A stretch of DNA of 53,165 nt from Prevotellaceae bacterium (GCA_031267135.1 JAIRZQ010000153.1:1-53165), one strand, 5' to 3'. Counted from the stretch's first letter, positions 33,539-43,209 are shown. Numbers and translations: made by a program. The notes: generated from the letters alone by a model not told the origin.

Positions 33539-36040
33539 TCACTCTTCACTCTTTAAAAGACTGTTTACCGCATTCACCAGATAAATGTAGTTAGGCGCAA
33601 GCGGTATTACATATTCATTTTCACTCCAGTGGAAAGGATAATCATCCCTGTTTTCCGGATAGTCGGGTTTCAATATGCGTATTCCGGGTACAATGCCGCC
33701 CGGTATAAACGTAAAGTCTGCACGGTTGTTGCCGTAAGCAATCTTTTTAGGCTGTGCGCCAACACCCGACACAAACGACAGGTTGTGCACAGGATGACAT
33801 CCGTAGAGATAGTTTAACGCCCTGTATATGTATTCTGGATTAATCAGGTCGGGAAACAGGCGGTACAAGTTATAATTGAAGTTTGCCATGCTTATTATGT
33901 TTCCGTTAGCCGCCCATCCCGATGGACTTATCATTACGCCGAAAGGACTTATTGAATCAACTGCATTCAGCCGTTCGCCGTAGGCTTTTACCGCAGATCT
34001 TAACTTTTCTTTCAGTTCGTCGTCCATATATGGCGCTATTTGCGCCAGTATAAACATATTGCGTTCGATATTTTCTTCAAGTTCGGGTAATATTTCATCT
34101 ATACGCGCCTTGTATTCTGCTTTTCCTGTTGTTTTCCAAAGTTCGACGGCGGCAAGCAACTCGGTTTGAATACCAAAGCCGCGAACAAAGAAAGGCTGAT
34201 TTTGCTCTTGCTCTGCCGGACGGCTGTGTTCGTCTTTCCATATATATTGCGCCACATCGAGACATTCTGCGGCAAATGCACTGTTGTAATCTTTCAATAC
34301 GCGGGCGGAGGCAGCCAACGAAATGGCTGTATTATAATTCAGATATGCAGACCTGTTTGTGAATGCCCAGCGGTCGTCGGGAGTTCCGCTTGTACGCCCG
34401 TCTGCTTGCAGACTGTCCAAATGCGGATTGTAAATCAGATTGTCGGTTTTTGTTAAGGCGTCTCCAAGATGCCGATACTGATAAAGATGCGATTCGTTGA
34501 TACCCGGTATGGCATAACCTATGGATTTTACCTGCGCTGCAAGTTGAAGTGCGCCGTGTTCAATCTGCTGAAGCATGTCGGGCTTGCCGTCGGGGACGTG
34601 GATATCTACATGGCGCGTCTTCTGGCTGACGGTTGTTTCGTCACGGTCGATGCCGAATGTTTCGTAAGCATTGACCAATGACTGCACAGTGCTTTGCTGC
34701 GACGGCGTTTGAATGTCAAAGTCGCCAGCGTCGAACCAGCCGCCCACGTTCAAGCCGGGAATATGCTGCATTGGTTTGTACTTGTTGTCGGTGCTGCTTC
34801 CCTGCCGCCATCCGTCCCAGTGTATGCGGTTGAGGGGCGCCTGCAATGCATCGTCCAGGTGCGCCGCGCCGTGCCATACGCGGTAGGCTTCGCGCACAAA
34901 CATGTGATCCATCTGCACCGGCATGAACACGTCGAGCGTGGGAAACCATGCCCGCTCATACACGTCGGCGGCGATGGGGAACGGTGCTGTACGCTGACCG
35001 CCGTATTCGAGTTCATAGATGCCCGCTTCTGTAACTGATGAAAAGTCGAATTGCAGATAGTTATACCTTAAATACATTCCCCATGATTTCGGTTTTCCCG
35101 AAAGCGCCTTTGTACGGCTGCCGTCGTCATTGACTTTCCACAGCGAAACGATTGAAAGCGCTTTATCATTTTTATCGAGTTCCACCACGGCAAGTTTTGT
35201 TTGAGAAGGATGATAACCTGCCTGCGAATATGAAATAACAGGAGTGCGTATCCAGTCGGCAACAGATTCGCCGGTAATAAACCATTCTGCTATTTTGCCT
35301 GCTTTGCCAGATGGCAGCAGTGTGCGCACAACGAATGTTCCGTTTTGCTGTTTATTTCGTCCATCGAACAGCATCAAATTGTCGCCTTCAACAAGGCGGA
35401 TTGAGAGGTGTTTATAGGGATCGTCAGGCGCTATTTCTATTGTTTTGCCTGTTGCCATTGGCGTAGGCTCAACCTGCCCGTTGATGAATGTCATAAAATC
35501 GGCAGGCGAGGTGGGAAAAAGACCGTATTTGTTATCCATAATGTAGGATGTTCCCCAGAACACTGGCGGAAAAAATTCAAGATTCAATCCTGCTACGCCT
35601 GTTAAGGCTTCGGGCAGTGGTTTGTCGACCGTTACGCCGAAGAGCAGTCCGTTGCCTTTTGCTTCTGCTGTGAGGGTGTATTGAAAATCATAGGCGGCAA
35701 AGTTCATGGTTATTTCCATGCGCTGATTTTCTCTGTCCACCTTTTTGTCTACGAATTTGGCGATGGGATCCCATTGTCCTGGTGTAGGGTTCAGGCGCAC
35801 GTCTCCGTTGGTAGCGGTGCGTATGCCGTGATGGATTATTTCTACCGCGCTGATTTTTGAGTCGTCAAACAGGTTGTCGTACATATTGTTGAAGACAAGA
35901 ATATTGAATCCGTGTTTTTCAAAATATAGCGAATCGTTAAGCGTAAGGTCTTTCGATGCGCCGCCGCCGTGGCAGCCCGACAGCCACAGACAACCGCAGG
36001 TTGCCGCAAGGCAAATGATAAAAAGGGTAAATTTTTTCAT
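33539..36040 (-). CDS. GH9 glycanase lipoprotein with unknown N-terminal module
   Basis: This 833-residue protein has a lipoprotein signal (LWLSGC, Cys23). Residues 30 to about 262 form a beta-rich module I do not recognise. A CelD-type Ig-like domain follows at about 263-360 (TPVISYSQAGYHPSQTKLAVV). The GH9 alpha-barrel covers about 365-833, with GGWFDAGDFDIQTP (Asp437, Asp440) near its start and HWSENEYVIPLAPNYIYLV at its end, where Glu809 is the likely catalytic acid. GH9 enzymes mostly cut beta-1,4-glucans, with some acting on xyloglucan, glucomannan or xylan. In this locus it may open up cellulose-associated xylan or target a mixed polymer. It is 150 bp after the GH43-CBM6 stop and upstream of the repeat field. 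Confidence 0.88.
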   Translation of the reverse strand: MKKFTLFIICLAATCGCLWLSGCHGGGASKDLTLNDSLYFEKHGFNILVFNNMYDNLFDDSKISAVEIIHHGIRTATNGDVRLNPTPGQWDPIAKFVDKKVDRENQRMEITMNFAAYDFQYTLTAEAKGNGLLFGVTVDKPLPEALTGVAGLNLEFFPPVFWGTSYIMDNKYGLFPTSPADFMTFINGQVEPTPMATGKTIEIAPDDPYKHLSIRLVEGDNLMLFDGRNKQQNGTFVVRTLLPSGKAGKIAEWFITGESVADWIRTPVISYSQAGYHPSQTKLAVVELDKNDKALSIVSLWKVNDDGSRTKALSGKPKSWGMYLRYNYLQFDFSSVTEAGIYELEYGGQRTAPFPIAADVYERAWFPTLDVFMPVQMDHMFVREAYRVWHGAAHLDDALQAPLNRIHWDGWRQGSSTDNKYKPMQHIPGLNVGGWFDAGDFDIQTPSQQSTVQSLVNAYETFGIDRDETTVSQKTRHVDIHVPDGKPDMLQQIEHGALQLAAQVKSIGYAIPGINESHLYQYRHLGDALTKTDNLIYNPHLDSLQADGRTSGTPDDRWAFTNRSAYLNYNTAISLAASARVLKDYNSAFAAECLDVAQYIWKDEHSRPAEQEQNQPFFVRGFGIQTELLAAVELWKTTGKAEYKARIDEILPELEENIERNMFILAQIAPYMDDELKEKLRSAVKAYGERLNAVDSISPFGVMISPSGWAANGNIISMANFNYNLYRLFPDLINPEYIYRALNYLYGCHPVHNLSFVSGVGAQPKKIAYGNNRADFTFIPGGIVPGIRILKPDYPENRDDYPFHWSENEYVIPLAPNYIYLVNAVNSLLKSEE

Positions 36041-36110
36041 ATTACTTTATTATTTTTGTTTGTTGGGGCGAAAAACTTTTCGCTCTTACTTGTTTGTTTT
36101 TTTTTCTCGG

Positions 36111-36141
36111 TATTCCGTAGTCAATATCAAGTATTACATAT
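36111..36141. repeat. TATTC-GTA / TATCAAGTATT spacer repeat, copy 1
   Basis: This 31-bp stretch upstream of the GH9 gene closely matches 37566-37597 upstream of the GH43-CBM6 gene; both contain TATCAAGTATT and CATAT. It may be a recurrent intergenic filler or a shared leader element. Confidence 0.55.
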
Positions 36142-36191
36142 ATTATCTATCTTAATCGTTAACTACTAATTACTTTTCATTTTTCAATTCT

Positions 36192-37541
36192 TCATTGCTC
36201 AAATCTTATCCAGTCTATTTCAACAGCGCCTGCACCATCCTGCATGATAAATAAATCCTGTATTCCTGTCGGAACATTTGAAAGATTATATATTGTTTCT
36301 GACCATTGTGCATTTTTCGGTATATTGACTTCGGCTATTAACGTTCCGTTTTGTCCGCCTGTATGTATCTGTAATTTAGCGCCGGTAGATGAGGATGCAT
36401 TGACTTTTACCGTTTTCAGTTTGTCGTTTCCGAAATTAACACTGTTGTATTGTACATAAGCGCTGTTTTCGTTCAGTATGGTTTTCCATCCTTTAAAAGT
36501 GTCTGTCGTATCGATATAATCAATTCTTACTCCCGTACTGCTGATTTTGCTGTAGCGGTCTATCTGTATTTCTTTGTACGCATCTGTTATGCCAACTCCG
36601 CGTAGAGTAGGAATCACCTTTTGAATTGTGCCGTCGGGATTGAACCGGAGAGAATCAATGCGTATAGAGCGGTTTTTGTCGAACTTGGGCGACAAGTCGT
36701 TGTGATGATAGAACAGATACCACTGTCCTTTGTATTCAACGATAGAATGATGGTTTGTCCAGCATCCGGTGGACGATTCGTCCATAATTTCGCCTTTCAT
36801 CTCAAAAGGTCCAAGCGGACTGTCGCCCATGGCGTAGGCAAGCAGTTCCGTAGTGTTGTTCTTTACCCAGGGGAAAGTGAAGTAGTATTTGCCGTTGCGC
36901 TCGAATACAAAAGGACCTTCTTTCATGCCCTTATCCGGCGCCGGCAATTCCTGTATTATCACCGGTTCGGACGCCAGTTCCAGCATATTGTCTGCCAGCT
37001 TTGCGCCGAGCAGCCCGCCAAAGCCTGCCCAATAGATATAAGCCTGCCCGTCTTTGTCGATGAGCGTACACGGGTCGATGCCGTAAGTGCCTTTTATCGG
37101 TTCCGGTTGCGGTACGAATGGTCCGTAAGGCTTGTCGGCTACGGCAACGCCTGTCATCATGCCGCGTCCCACGAGCGTATCCTTCACCGGTGCGGGAAAG
37201 TAGAAATAGTATTTGCCGTTGCGCTCGATGCAGTCGGGCGCCCACAGGCTGTAGCCTTCCGGATTGACCCAGGGGATATTGTCCTGACTTACAATAACGC
37301 CGTGGTCTGTCCAGTCGGTCAGGTTTTCCGAAGAAAACACGTGGTAATCAGCCATGCAAAACCATGTTTTAAGATGTTCAACAGGACTTGGAATATCGTG
37401 TGAAGGATAAACATAAACTTTTCCTTCAAATACTCGTGCCGTAGGGTCGGCAGTAAACTGGTCTCTGATAATCGGGTTTTGAGCGAATACTGCGCTGCTT
37501 AATAAACCAACAGTTAACAGTAGTGTAATTCTTTTTTTCAT
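36192..37541 (-). CDS. GH43 arabinofuranosidase/xylosidase with CBM6
   Basis: This 449-residue protein has a signal peptide (LLLTVGLLSSAVFAQ, cleavage near 20). The GH43 propeller spans about 22-315, with base Asp32 (FTADPTARVF), Asp156 (YGIDPCTLIDKDG) and acid Glu208 (KEGPFVFERNGKYYF). Blade motifs YVYPSHD and HHSIVEYKGQWYLFYHH are shared with the cytoplasmic GH43 at 24817. Residues 320-449 look like a CBM6 (GVRIDYIDTTDTFKGWKTI, ending VEIDWIRFEQ), a xylan-binding module. It probably removes arabinose or xylose from xylan outside the cytoplasm. It follows susD across a strong terminator-like hairpin, in the place where a surface glycan-binding protein is usually found. Confidence 0.9.
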   Translation of the reverse strand: MKKRITLLLTVGLLSSAVFAQNPIIRDQFTADPTARVFEGKVYVYPSHDIPSPVEHLKTWFCMADYHVFSSENLTDWTDHGVIVSQDNIPWVNPEGYSLWAPDCIERNGKYYFYFPAPVKDTLVGRGMMTGVAVADKPYGPFVPQPEPIKGTYGIDPCTLIDKDGQAYIYWAGFGGLLGAKLADNMLELASEPVIIQELPAPDKGMKEGPFVFERNGKYYFTFPWVKNNTTELLAYAMGDSPLGPFEMKGEIMDESSTGCWTNHHSIVEYKGQWYLFYHHNDLSPKFDKNRSIRIDSLRFNPDGTIQKVIPTLRGVGITDAYKEIQIDRYSKISSTGVRIDYIDTTDTFKGWKTILNENSAYVQYNSVNFGNDKLKTVKVNASSSTGAKLQIHTGGQNGTLIAEVNIPKNAQWSETIYNLSNVPTGIQDLFIMQDGAGAVEIDWIRFEQ

Positions 37542-37565
37542 AATATGTTGTATTTTTTATATTTG

Positions 37566-37597
37566 TATTCTGTAATTCAGTATCAAGTATTGCATAT
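37566..37597. repeat. TATTC-GTA / TATCAAGTATT spacer repeat, copy 2
   Basis: Second copy of the stretch at 36111-36141, again just upstream of a - strand glycosidase gene. Both differ at a handful of positions around an identical TATCAAGTATT core. Confidence 0.55.
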
Positions 37598-37634
37598 TAA
37601 ATCATTAAATAATAAATAATTCTTATTATAAAAA

Positions 37635-37658
37635 AAGGGCTGCCGCATAGCAGCCCTT
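37635..37658 (-). terminator. Rho-independent terminator after susD
   Basis: AAGGGCTGC and GCAGCCCTT form a perfect 9-bp G-C-rich stem with a 6-base loop. On the - strand it is followed by a run of T (the A run at 37628-37636). It lies 74 bp after the susD stop, so it should end or reduce transcription between susCD and the enzyme genes. Confidence 0.85.
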
Positions 37659-37731
37659 CTCCAAATAAAACTTTTTTTAATAACCAATGTAAAACAAAAC
37701 CATATCAGTTTTATTCTTGTTTTTTAAAGTA

Positions 37732-39690
37732 TTAATTATATCCAGGGTTTTGATAAGCAGCTTTTTCATCTGCGGTTGCTTCCATACCATCTATCTGAAC
37801 TTGAGGAATAGGACGCAAATAATGATACTTCTCAATGGTACGAGTTATTGTTGTCGGCGGCACAGGACCATTTGTGTCCGCATAATAAAAAAGCGTGCCT
37901 GTTTCAACAATAGTATAGGTAGCGGCAAATTCAGCCCACTTTTGAGTACGAACTAAATCATACCAGCGATAACCTTCGCCAAACAATTCGCGTGAACGTT
38001 CCATCAAAATATAGTTGATGTCTATGTTCTGTGGCGTAGCGGCAACCATATCGGCGCTGTAGTCATCCGTTTTTGCGGCGTTTTCCGCATTGTTGAACGA
38101 CCATTTGCCGGCGCGTGCGCGTAACACGTTCACACATTCCAGTGTGCTAAAGCCTGCCTCTTCGATAGCGCCTTTCACTGCGGCTTCGGCTGCTATGAGA
38201 TAAAGTTCAGAGAATTTTGCAATGTTCCACGGGCGATGGCTGGCGGCACCTGAGTTACCTAGTCCAGTGCCGTTATCCTCACGATAGGGTCCGATTTTCC
38301 AGAGGCTGGGCGACATTACCCTGCGTGTAGCGTTCGGCGTTATTACATAATCGGCTCTACCAGGTATTTCGCCTGCAGCTATAAGATTTGCACCAGCGCC
38401 GCTAGGATAGGTAATCTGGCTCGCCAGCGATTCGTCAGGCAGGAATGTTAATATCAACCCGCTCTGTGGAACTGTCATGCCGTTGGCATTGGTTACCGTT
38501 GGAGCGCTAATACCACCTTTCTGCCAATTGCCGCGATAGGTAGTAACAAAAGTACCGTCGTAGCGTGAATCTTTTTCCTTTTCGGCAAAGGTATTATTGA
38601 TAACTTCATGAGGAACAGCCAAGGCAGTCCATGGTCGTCCCATATTCTGACATATTTCACGCTGAAGCGACGCTACGCCTCCGCTACGGAGCGTTGTATA
38701 GTTCCATGTCGTCATCCAGCAGGCAAAGTTTTCCCTTTGACTGCCACCAGCGTAACCTAACCCGCCTTCGTTATATTTTTCACTTAACCAATTATGGTCA
38801 GCATAAAGCAATATTTCTTTATTGCGGTCATTCGATCCTAAGTTCACTTGATAGAAGTTATCCAACAAACCAAATGGTCCTGGGTTTTTAATGGCTTCCA
38901 CCGCTATGTCGTAAGCCTGCTGGAAATACCATTTAGCATCGTGTCCGTCTGGGTCGGTTCTTGCACATTCGGGGTAGGTAGGAATGTCGTTAGGATTTTC
39001 CAACCACCATCCGTAAGTCAAATAAGCCTTTGCAAGGTACAGACGTGCTACCGTTTTGGTCAATCCTCCTATTACACGCCCTGTTTCGGGCAAATCATTT
39101 ATTGCAGTGAGCAAATCAGGGAAAATGGCTTCAGTATAAACTTCAGGCACAGTATTGCGTACGGAAGTACGCGAAGGAGTAACATTGAACATCAGCTTAC
39201 CTGATCCTAAGTCCAGCGGTACGCCGCCAAAGGTTTGCACTAAAAGGAAATAGTCGAAAGCGCGGAAAAAACGAGCTTCGGCAATCAGTGCGTCAGAGAG
39301 TCCTACCCCTGCAGCATTTTCAATGACGCCGCTGGCAGTATTGATGTAAGCGAAGACAGTATTCCACACTACGTCGCTACGGCTATTGGTGGGCTGTAGC
39401 ACCGCACCTGACATATCATGTGGCAAAAAATTACCGTTGTTAATAGGCCCGTAGGTGTACTCGTCTGTACCTACAACACAGGATCCGTAGTAATAGCCAT
39501 GCCCATACAAATCGCGCAGGTGTGCATACAGGGCGGTCAGTCCTCCGTTTACACCTTCCGGCGTTTTGAAATATTCCGGCGTAAACGAGACACGCGGTTG
39601 TTCTTCCAGCAGATAGCCGCAAGACGTTATTGCGAGGAACAGCGTTAATAACAATGTTCCAATAAATGTTTTTATGCTTTTATTTTTCAT
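37732..39690 (-). CDS. SusD-family surface glycan-binding lipoprotein
   Basis: This 652-residue protein has a lipoprotein signal (LAITSC, Cys24). It shows the SusD layout: an N-terminal segment (EEQPRVSFTPEYFKTPEGVNGGLTALYAHL), TPR-like helices (ALIAEARFFRAFDYFLLVQTFGGVPL; AKAYLTYGWWLENP) and a C-terminal RagB/SusD domain (ELYLIAAEAAVKGA, ECVNVLRARAGKW, ILMERSRELFGEGYRWYDLVRTQKW). It forms the lid of the SusC transporter and binds the incoming oligosaccharide at the cell surface. It starts 39 bp after the susC stop, so the two are co-transcribed, and a strong terminator follows. The glycan cannot be told from sequence, but the surrounding enzymes point to xylan. Confidence 0.95.
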   Translation of the reverse strand: MKNKSIKTFIGTLLLTLFLAITSCGYLLEEQPRVSFTPEYFKTPEGVNGGLTALYAHLRDLYGHGYYYGSCVVGTDEYTYGPINNGNFLPHDMSGAVLQPTNSRSDVVWNTVFAYINTASGVIENAAGVGLSDALIAEARFFRAFDYFLLVQTFGGVPLDLGSGKLMFNVTPSRTSVRNTVPEVYTEAIFPDLLTAINDLPETGRVIGGLTKTVARLYLAKAYLTYGWWLENPNDIPTYPECARTDPDGHDAKWYFQQAYDIAVEAIKNPGPFGLLDNFYQVNLGSNDRNKEILLYADHNWLSEKYNEGGLGYAGGSQRENFACWMTTWNYTTLRSGGVASLQREICQNMGRPWTALAVPHEVINNTFAEKEKDSRYDGTFVTTYRGNWQKGGISAPTVTNANGMTVPQSGLILTFLPDESLASQITYPSGAGANLIAAGEIPGRADYVITPNATRRVMSPSLWKIGPYREDNGTGLGNSGAASHRPWNIAKFSELYLIAAEAAVKGAIEEAGFSTLECVNVLRARAGKWSFNNAENAAKTDDYSADMVAATPQNIDINYILMERSRELFGEGYRWYDLVRTQKWAEFAATYTIVETGTLFYYADTNGPVPPTTITRTIEKYHYLRPIPQVQIDGMEATADEKAAYQNPGYN

Positions 39691-39729
39691 GATAATACTT
39701 TTTTATACAGTTTTTATTATTCATATTAC

Positions 39730-42700
39730 TTAAAATGTTAAATTAATACCAAACAACCATGTGCGAGTCTGCGGCGCATTGGTGCCGATAACTGCCAGAC
39801 GAGACTGATAAGCGCTTACTGCCTGGTTTTGATTGCCATAGGAGTTTGGTTCAGGATCTATGCCTGTTTCGTTGTAGAATGGAGAGAACAGTACAAAGGG
39901 ATTCTGCACGGTGGCGTAAACCCGCAACCTGCTAATACCTGCATCTTTTATCCATTTCTGTTCAAAGTTATAACCCAGCGTAATGGTGCGTATTTTCAGG
40001 TACGAAGCGTCAAAAAGGTTGAGTAAGTCTCCATGCCTTGGACCTTCGGCAGCGGCAGGCAAGCCTCCTGGTCTAGGATATTTTGCTCCTGTGTTTTCTG
40101 GCGTCCAAAAGTCTACATCTACCTGACCACGACGTCCTGTAAGTTGATTGAGGTAGCCACTTGATCCGTAAAGGGTACTGATAAGAGTACCGCCGCTTTT
40201 AAAAGCACCTATAATGCTAATATCAAATCCCTTGTATGCAACGCGGGTATTAAATCCGCCCTGGAAATCGGGATCCATTTTTCGTATTACCCGATCGTCG
40301 GCGCCGAATGGTCTGCTTGGCGAGCCATCAGTATTATAGTCGCCGCGATATTTTATCTTAATATCCCCAGCACTCGCTAACGTACTTCCTTCAAGAAATT
40401 GGATGTATTGATAATCGGGGTCACTTTCGTTCCACAAGCCTAACATCTCGTAAGTGTATAGCACATCAATAGGGTAGCCTACAAACCACGAATTGTATTC
40501 ATCTCTTGTTGCTCCGGAAGCAAGAGAAACTATTTTGTTAGAGTTGGTATATAAGTTGATGCCGGCGTCCCATGTCCATCCATTGTAATTATTCAGTATT
40601 GTACCGTTAAGCGACAATTCAAAACCTTTATTTTGCGTTTGCCCGATGTTTGCCATGTAAGAGCCTACACCGGACGTAGCCGGCAAATTAAGACTCATTA
40701 AAAGGTCATGAGTATTCACTATATAGTACTCTATAGTACCATGCAAGCGATTTTTCAATAAAGAAAAATCCAAACCGAAGTTCCATGTTTCGGAAAATTC
40801 CCATCCCAAATTGGGATTGGGCAATAGGGACACATAGTAACCTGTCTGATAATTTGTTCCAAAATTATAATTTCTGTTAGATAATGCACCCAGGGTAGCA
40901 TAAGGGTTAACAGACTGATTTGAAGTTTCGCCATAGCCGGCACGCAATTTCAGACTGTTGATGAACGATACGTTTTCCATAAATTTTTCTTTATGTATAT
41001 TCCATCCGAGCGATATGGCAGGGTATGTATGCCATTGATGTCCGGGAGCAAGTCTTGAAGAAGCGTCAGAACGGAAAGCAACTGACGCCATGTAGCGTCC
41101 ATCGTAAGAGTACATAATGCGTCCCATCCACGAAATCAAAGCACTTTCCTGATAACCTTGATAGTCAGAGTTAATGTTAATATCTTCGGCAGGACCCTGT
41201 CCTAAATTGTAGTACAAGAGGAAATCAGCAGGAATATTTCTTGCAGAAATGTATGAGTTGTGGATGTGTGTTTGCTCTGACGAAAAAAGCCCAACCACAT
41301 TCACCTGATGTTTTTCGGCAAAGGTGCGATCGTAAGTCAGCAGGTTTTCCACCGCCCAGTTAGTCATAAATGAACGGCTGACGGAAGCTGATGAAGGATT
41401 ATCTAATGTAGAACTGTTAACACCCACGCCTGTGTAACTGCCACCGTCGCTCATGCGTAAGTTCAACCCCAGATTCAATTTGTATTTCAAGCCTTCTATC
41501 CATGGAATTTTTACTTCGCCGAAAATATTATTGTAAGTTCCGAAATTTTTGCTTTGGTTGACCCACTTATCGTTTTCTTCCAAACTTTCTATAGCCTCTT
41601 TGGTAAGGATATACTGTGCGTCTCCTTGTACTATCAAGTCATTGCGTTCTTTTAAATTTCCGTTTGCATCGGTAGGATAGGGTCCAGTCAGTGGTGAGCT
41701 GTTCAGTATGCCGTACATCCCTATTTGCATACCATTGCTCATGGTATAACTGTTGTTGGTAGTAACGCCGAAACGGAAATATTTGCCTATTTGCTGGTCA
41801 ATAGTACCGCGTAGTGAAATACGGCTATAATTCTGAGTGGGTATTACGCCGTCTTCGCTGTAATAACCCAGTCCGAAATTGTAAGTGCCTTTTTCGCTAC
41901 CACCGGAAATCCCAACGTCGTGACTGTGTGATATACCTGTTCTGTAAAACAAATCCTGCCAGTCAGTGTTGGTTGTTGCTTTTTCGTCAGCAGAAGTACC
42001 GGAATATACTCCTGCCAATTCGCGCATGGTTAAAAACTTGGGTCCGCTCATCATAGGATATGGTATCGCGGTTTTTACTCCTACGTATCCGTTGTACGTA
42101 ACGACTGCTTTTTGTCCCATAGTACCTTTATTGGTCGTAATGATTATAACACCGTTAGCGCCGCGTGCTCCGTAAATAGCTGTGGCGGAAGCGTCTTTCA
42201 ATACGTCGATACTCTTAATATCGTTTTGGTTAATATCGCCGAGCGAACCTGGGTAAGGGATCCCGTCTAATACAATCATTGGGTCATTATTGGCGGTTAG
42301 CGAGCGTTGACCTCGAATACGTATTTGCATTTCTGCGCCAGGCTGCGAGTTAGTTTGCGTCATTTCAATTCCAGCAATACGTCCCTGCAAAGCCTGCGCG
42401 ATGTTAGCCGCCGCCACTTCGCGAATGCTTTCCCCACCTATAGACGCTACCGAGCCTGTAACGGCTTCTTTGCGTTGCGTGCCGTAACCGATAACAACTG
42501 TCTGTTCAAGTTGCTGAACTTCTTCTTCCATCGCAACATTTATAATGCTGCGTGTACCTATAGTTTCGTTTACCGTTGTATAACCGATGAATGAAAATGT
42601 CAGTACAGAATTTTGGTTTGGCGCTACGATAGAATAATTTCCGTTATCATCGGTCATTGCATACGTACCGGTTCCCTGAACCAATACAGTTACTCCTCCC

Positions 42701-42846
42701 AAAGGATCATTGTTGCCCGTTACCTGTCCTTTGACTGTTATTCCTCCTGTTTGAGCATACAAACACGAAGGAATCAAAAATAACATGCAGGCAACTACTC
42801 TTAGTAGTATCTTGAATCCTGCTTTTTTTGATTTGATTAAATCCAT
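39730..42846 (-). CDS. SusC-family TonB-dependent oligosaccharide transporter
   Basis: This 1038-residue outer-membrane protein has a signal peptide ending SCLYAQ, a carboxypeptidase-regulatory-like N-terminal domain (about 33-110, GQVTGNNDPLGGVTVLVQGTG), the plug with VVIGYGTQRKEAVTGSVASI, ALQGRIAGIEM and the SusC-typical IRIRGQRSLTANNDPMIVLDGIPY and DASATAIYGARGANGVIIITT, then a 22-strand barrel ending TRTWLFGINLTF. With SusD it imports xylan fragments using TonB/ExbBD energy. A -7 promoter element lies 128 bp upstream. It is divergent from the regulator gene, the usual arrangement in which the hybrid sensor activates susC. Confidence 0.97.
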   Translation of the reverse strand: MDLIKSKKAGFKILLRVVACMLFLIPSCLYAQTGGITVKGQVTGNNDPLGGVTVLVQGTGTYAMTDDNGNYSIVAPNQNSVLTFSFIGYTTVNETIGTRSIINVAMEEEVQQLEQTVVIGYGTQRKEAVTGSVASIGGESIREVAAANIAQALQGRIAGIEMTQTNSQPGAEMQIRIRGQRSLTANNDPMIVLDGIPYPGSLGDINQNDIKSIDVLKDASATAIYGARGANGVIIITTNKGTMGQKAVVTYNGYVGVKTAIPYPMMSGPKFLTMRELAGVYSGTSADEKATTNTDWQDLFYRTGISHSHDVGISGGSEKGTYNFGLGYYSEDGVIPTQNYSRISLRGTIDQQIGKYFRFGVTTNNSYTMSNGMQIGMYGILNSSPLTGPYPTDANGNLKERNDLIVQGDAQYILTKEAIESLEENDKWVNQSKNFGTYNNIFGEVKIPWIEGLKYKLNLGLNLRMSDGGSYTGVGVNSSTLDNPSSASVSRSFMTNWAVENLLTYDRTFAEKHQVNVVGLFSSEQTHIHNSYISARNIPADFLLYYNLGQGPAEDININSDYQGYQESALISWMGRIMYSYDGRYMASVAFRSDASSRLAPGHQWHTYPAISLGWNIHKEKFMENVSFINSLKLRAGYGETSNQSVNPYATLGALSNRNYNFGTNYQTGYYVSLLPNPNLGWEFSETWNFGLDFSLLKNRLHGTIEYYIVNTHDLLMSLNLPATSGVGSYMANIGQTQNKGFELSLNGTILNNYNGWTWDAGINLYTNSNKIVSLASGATRDEYNSWFVGYPIDVLYTYEMLGLWNESDPDYQYIQFLEGSTLASAGDIKIKYRGDYNTDGSPSRPFGADDRVIRKMDPDFQGGFNTRVAYKGFDISIIGAFKSGGTLISTLYGSSGYLNQLTGRRGQVDVDFWTPENTGAKYPRPGGLPAAAEGPRHGDLLNLFDASYLKIRTITLGYNFEQKWIKDAGISRLRVYATVQNPFVLFSPFYNETGIDPEPNSYGNQNQAVSAYQSRLAVIGTNAPQTRTWLFGINLTF

Positions 42847-42974
42847 AAATAATTTTTAATTAAGTTGTACATATTTTAAAATTGTGTTGCTATATATATC
42901 TGCATAATACAGTTTTATCTTTTTTAGTTAATGTTTGTTTATCTGCATTTTGCCTATGTTAATTTTTGTAAATG

Positions 42975-42982
42975 CAAAGGTA
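42975..42982 (-). promoter_or_regulatory. susC promoter -7 element in the divergent regulatory region
   Basis: On the - strand the sequence is TACCTTTG followed by C, a perfect TAnnTTTG match. A TTTG at 43007-43010 (- strand) is 24 bp upstream, somewhat further than usual for a -33 element. Transcription would begin near 42968, giving a leader of about 120 bases. The gap 42847-43209 has no gene and should hold the regulator's binding sites, although I cannot point to a clear repeat operator. Confidence 0.6.
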
Positions 42983-43151
42983 TTGCATATAAAAATGCAT
43001 GTGTAACAAAAATGAAACAGATGTTTTTCTATTGGTTACTTACGCCTTTCTATTTGTAACTAATTGTTTCGTTTACGTTACATCGTAAATGTTCGTTTTG
43101 TATAATAATTTGAATGTCAGATTAAAACGTTTTATTTGTCTGATATGGCTC

Positions 43152-43184
43152 TTGTTAATATTTGTAAAAATATTATTAATTTTG
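43152..43184 (+). promoter_or_regulatory. Promoter of the hybrid two-component regulator
   Basis: TTG at 43152-43154 and TAATTTTG at 43177-43184, 22 bp apart, fit the Bacteroidota -33/-7 promoter. The start codon is 26 bp downstream. Confidence 0.5.
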
Positions 43185-43209
43185 AACTTGAAATAATCTT
43201 AAACATCAC

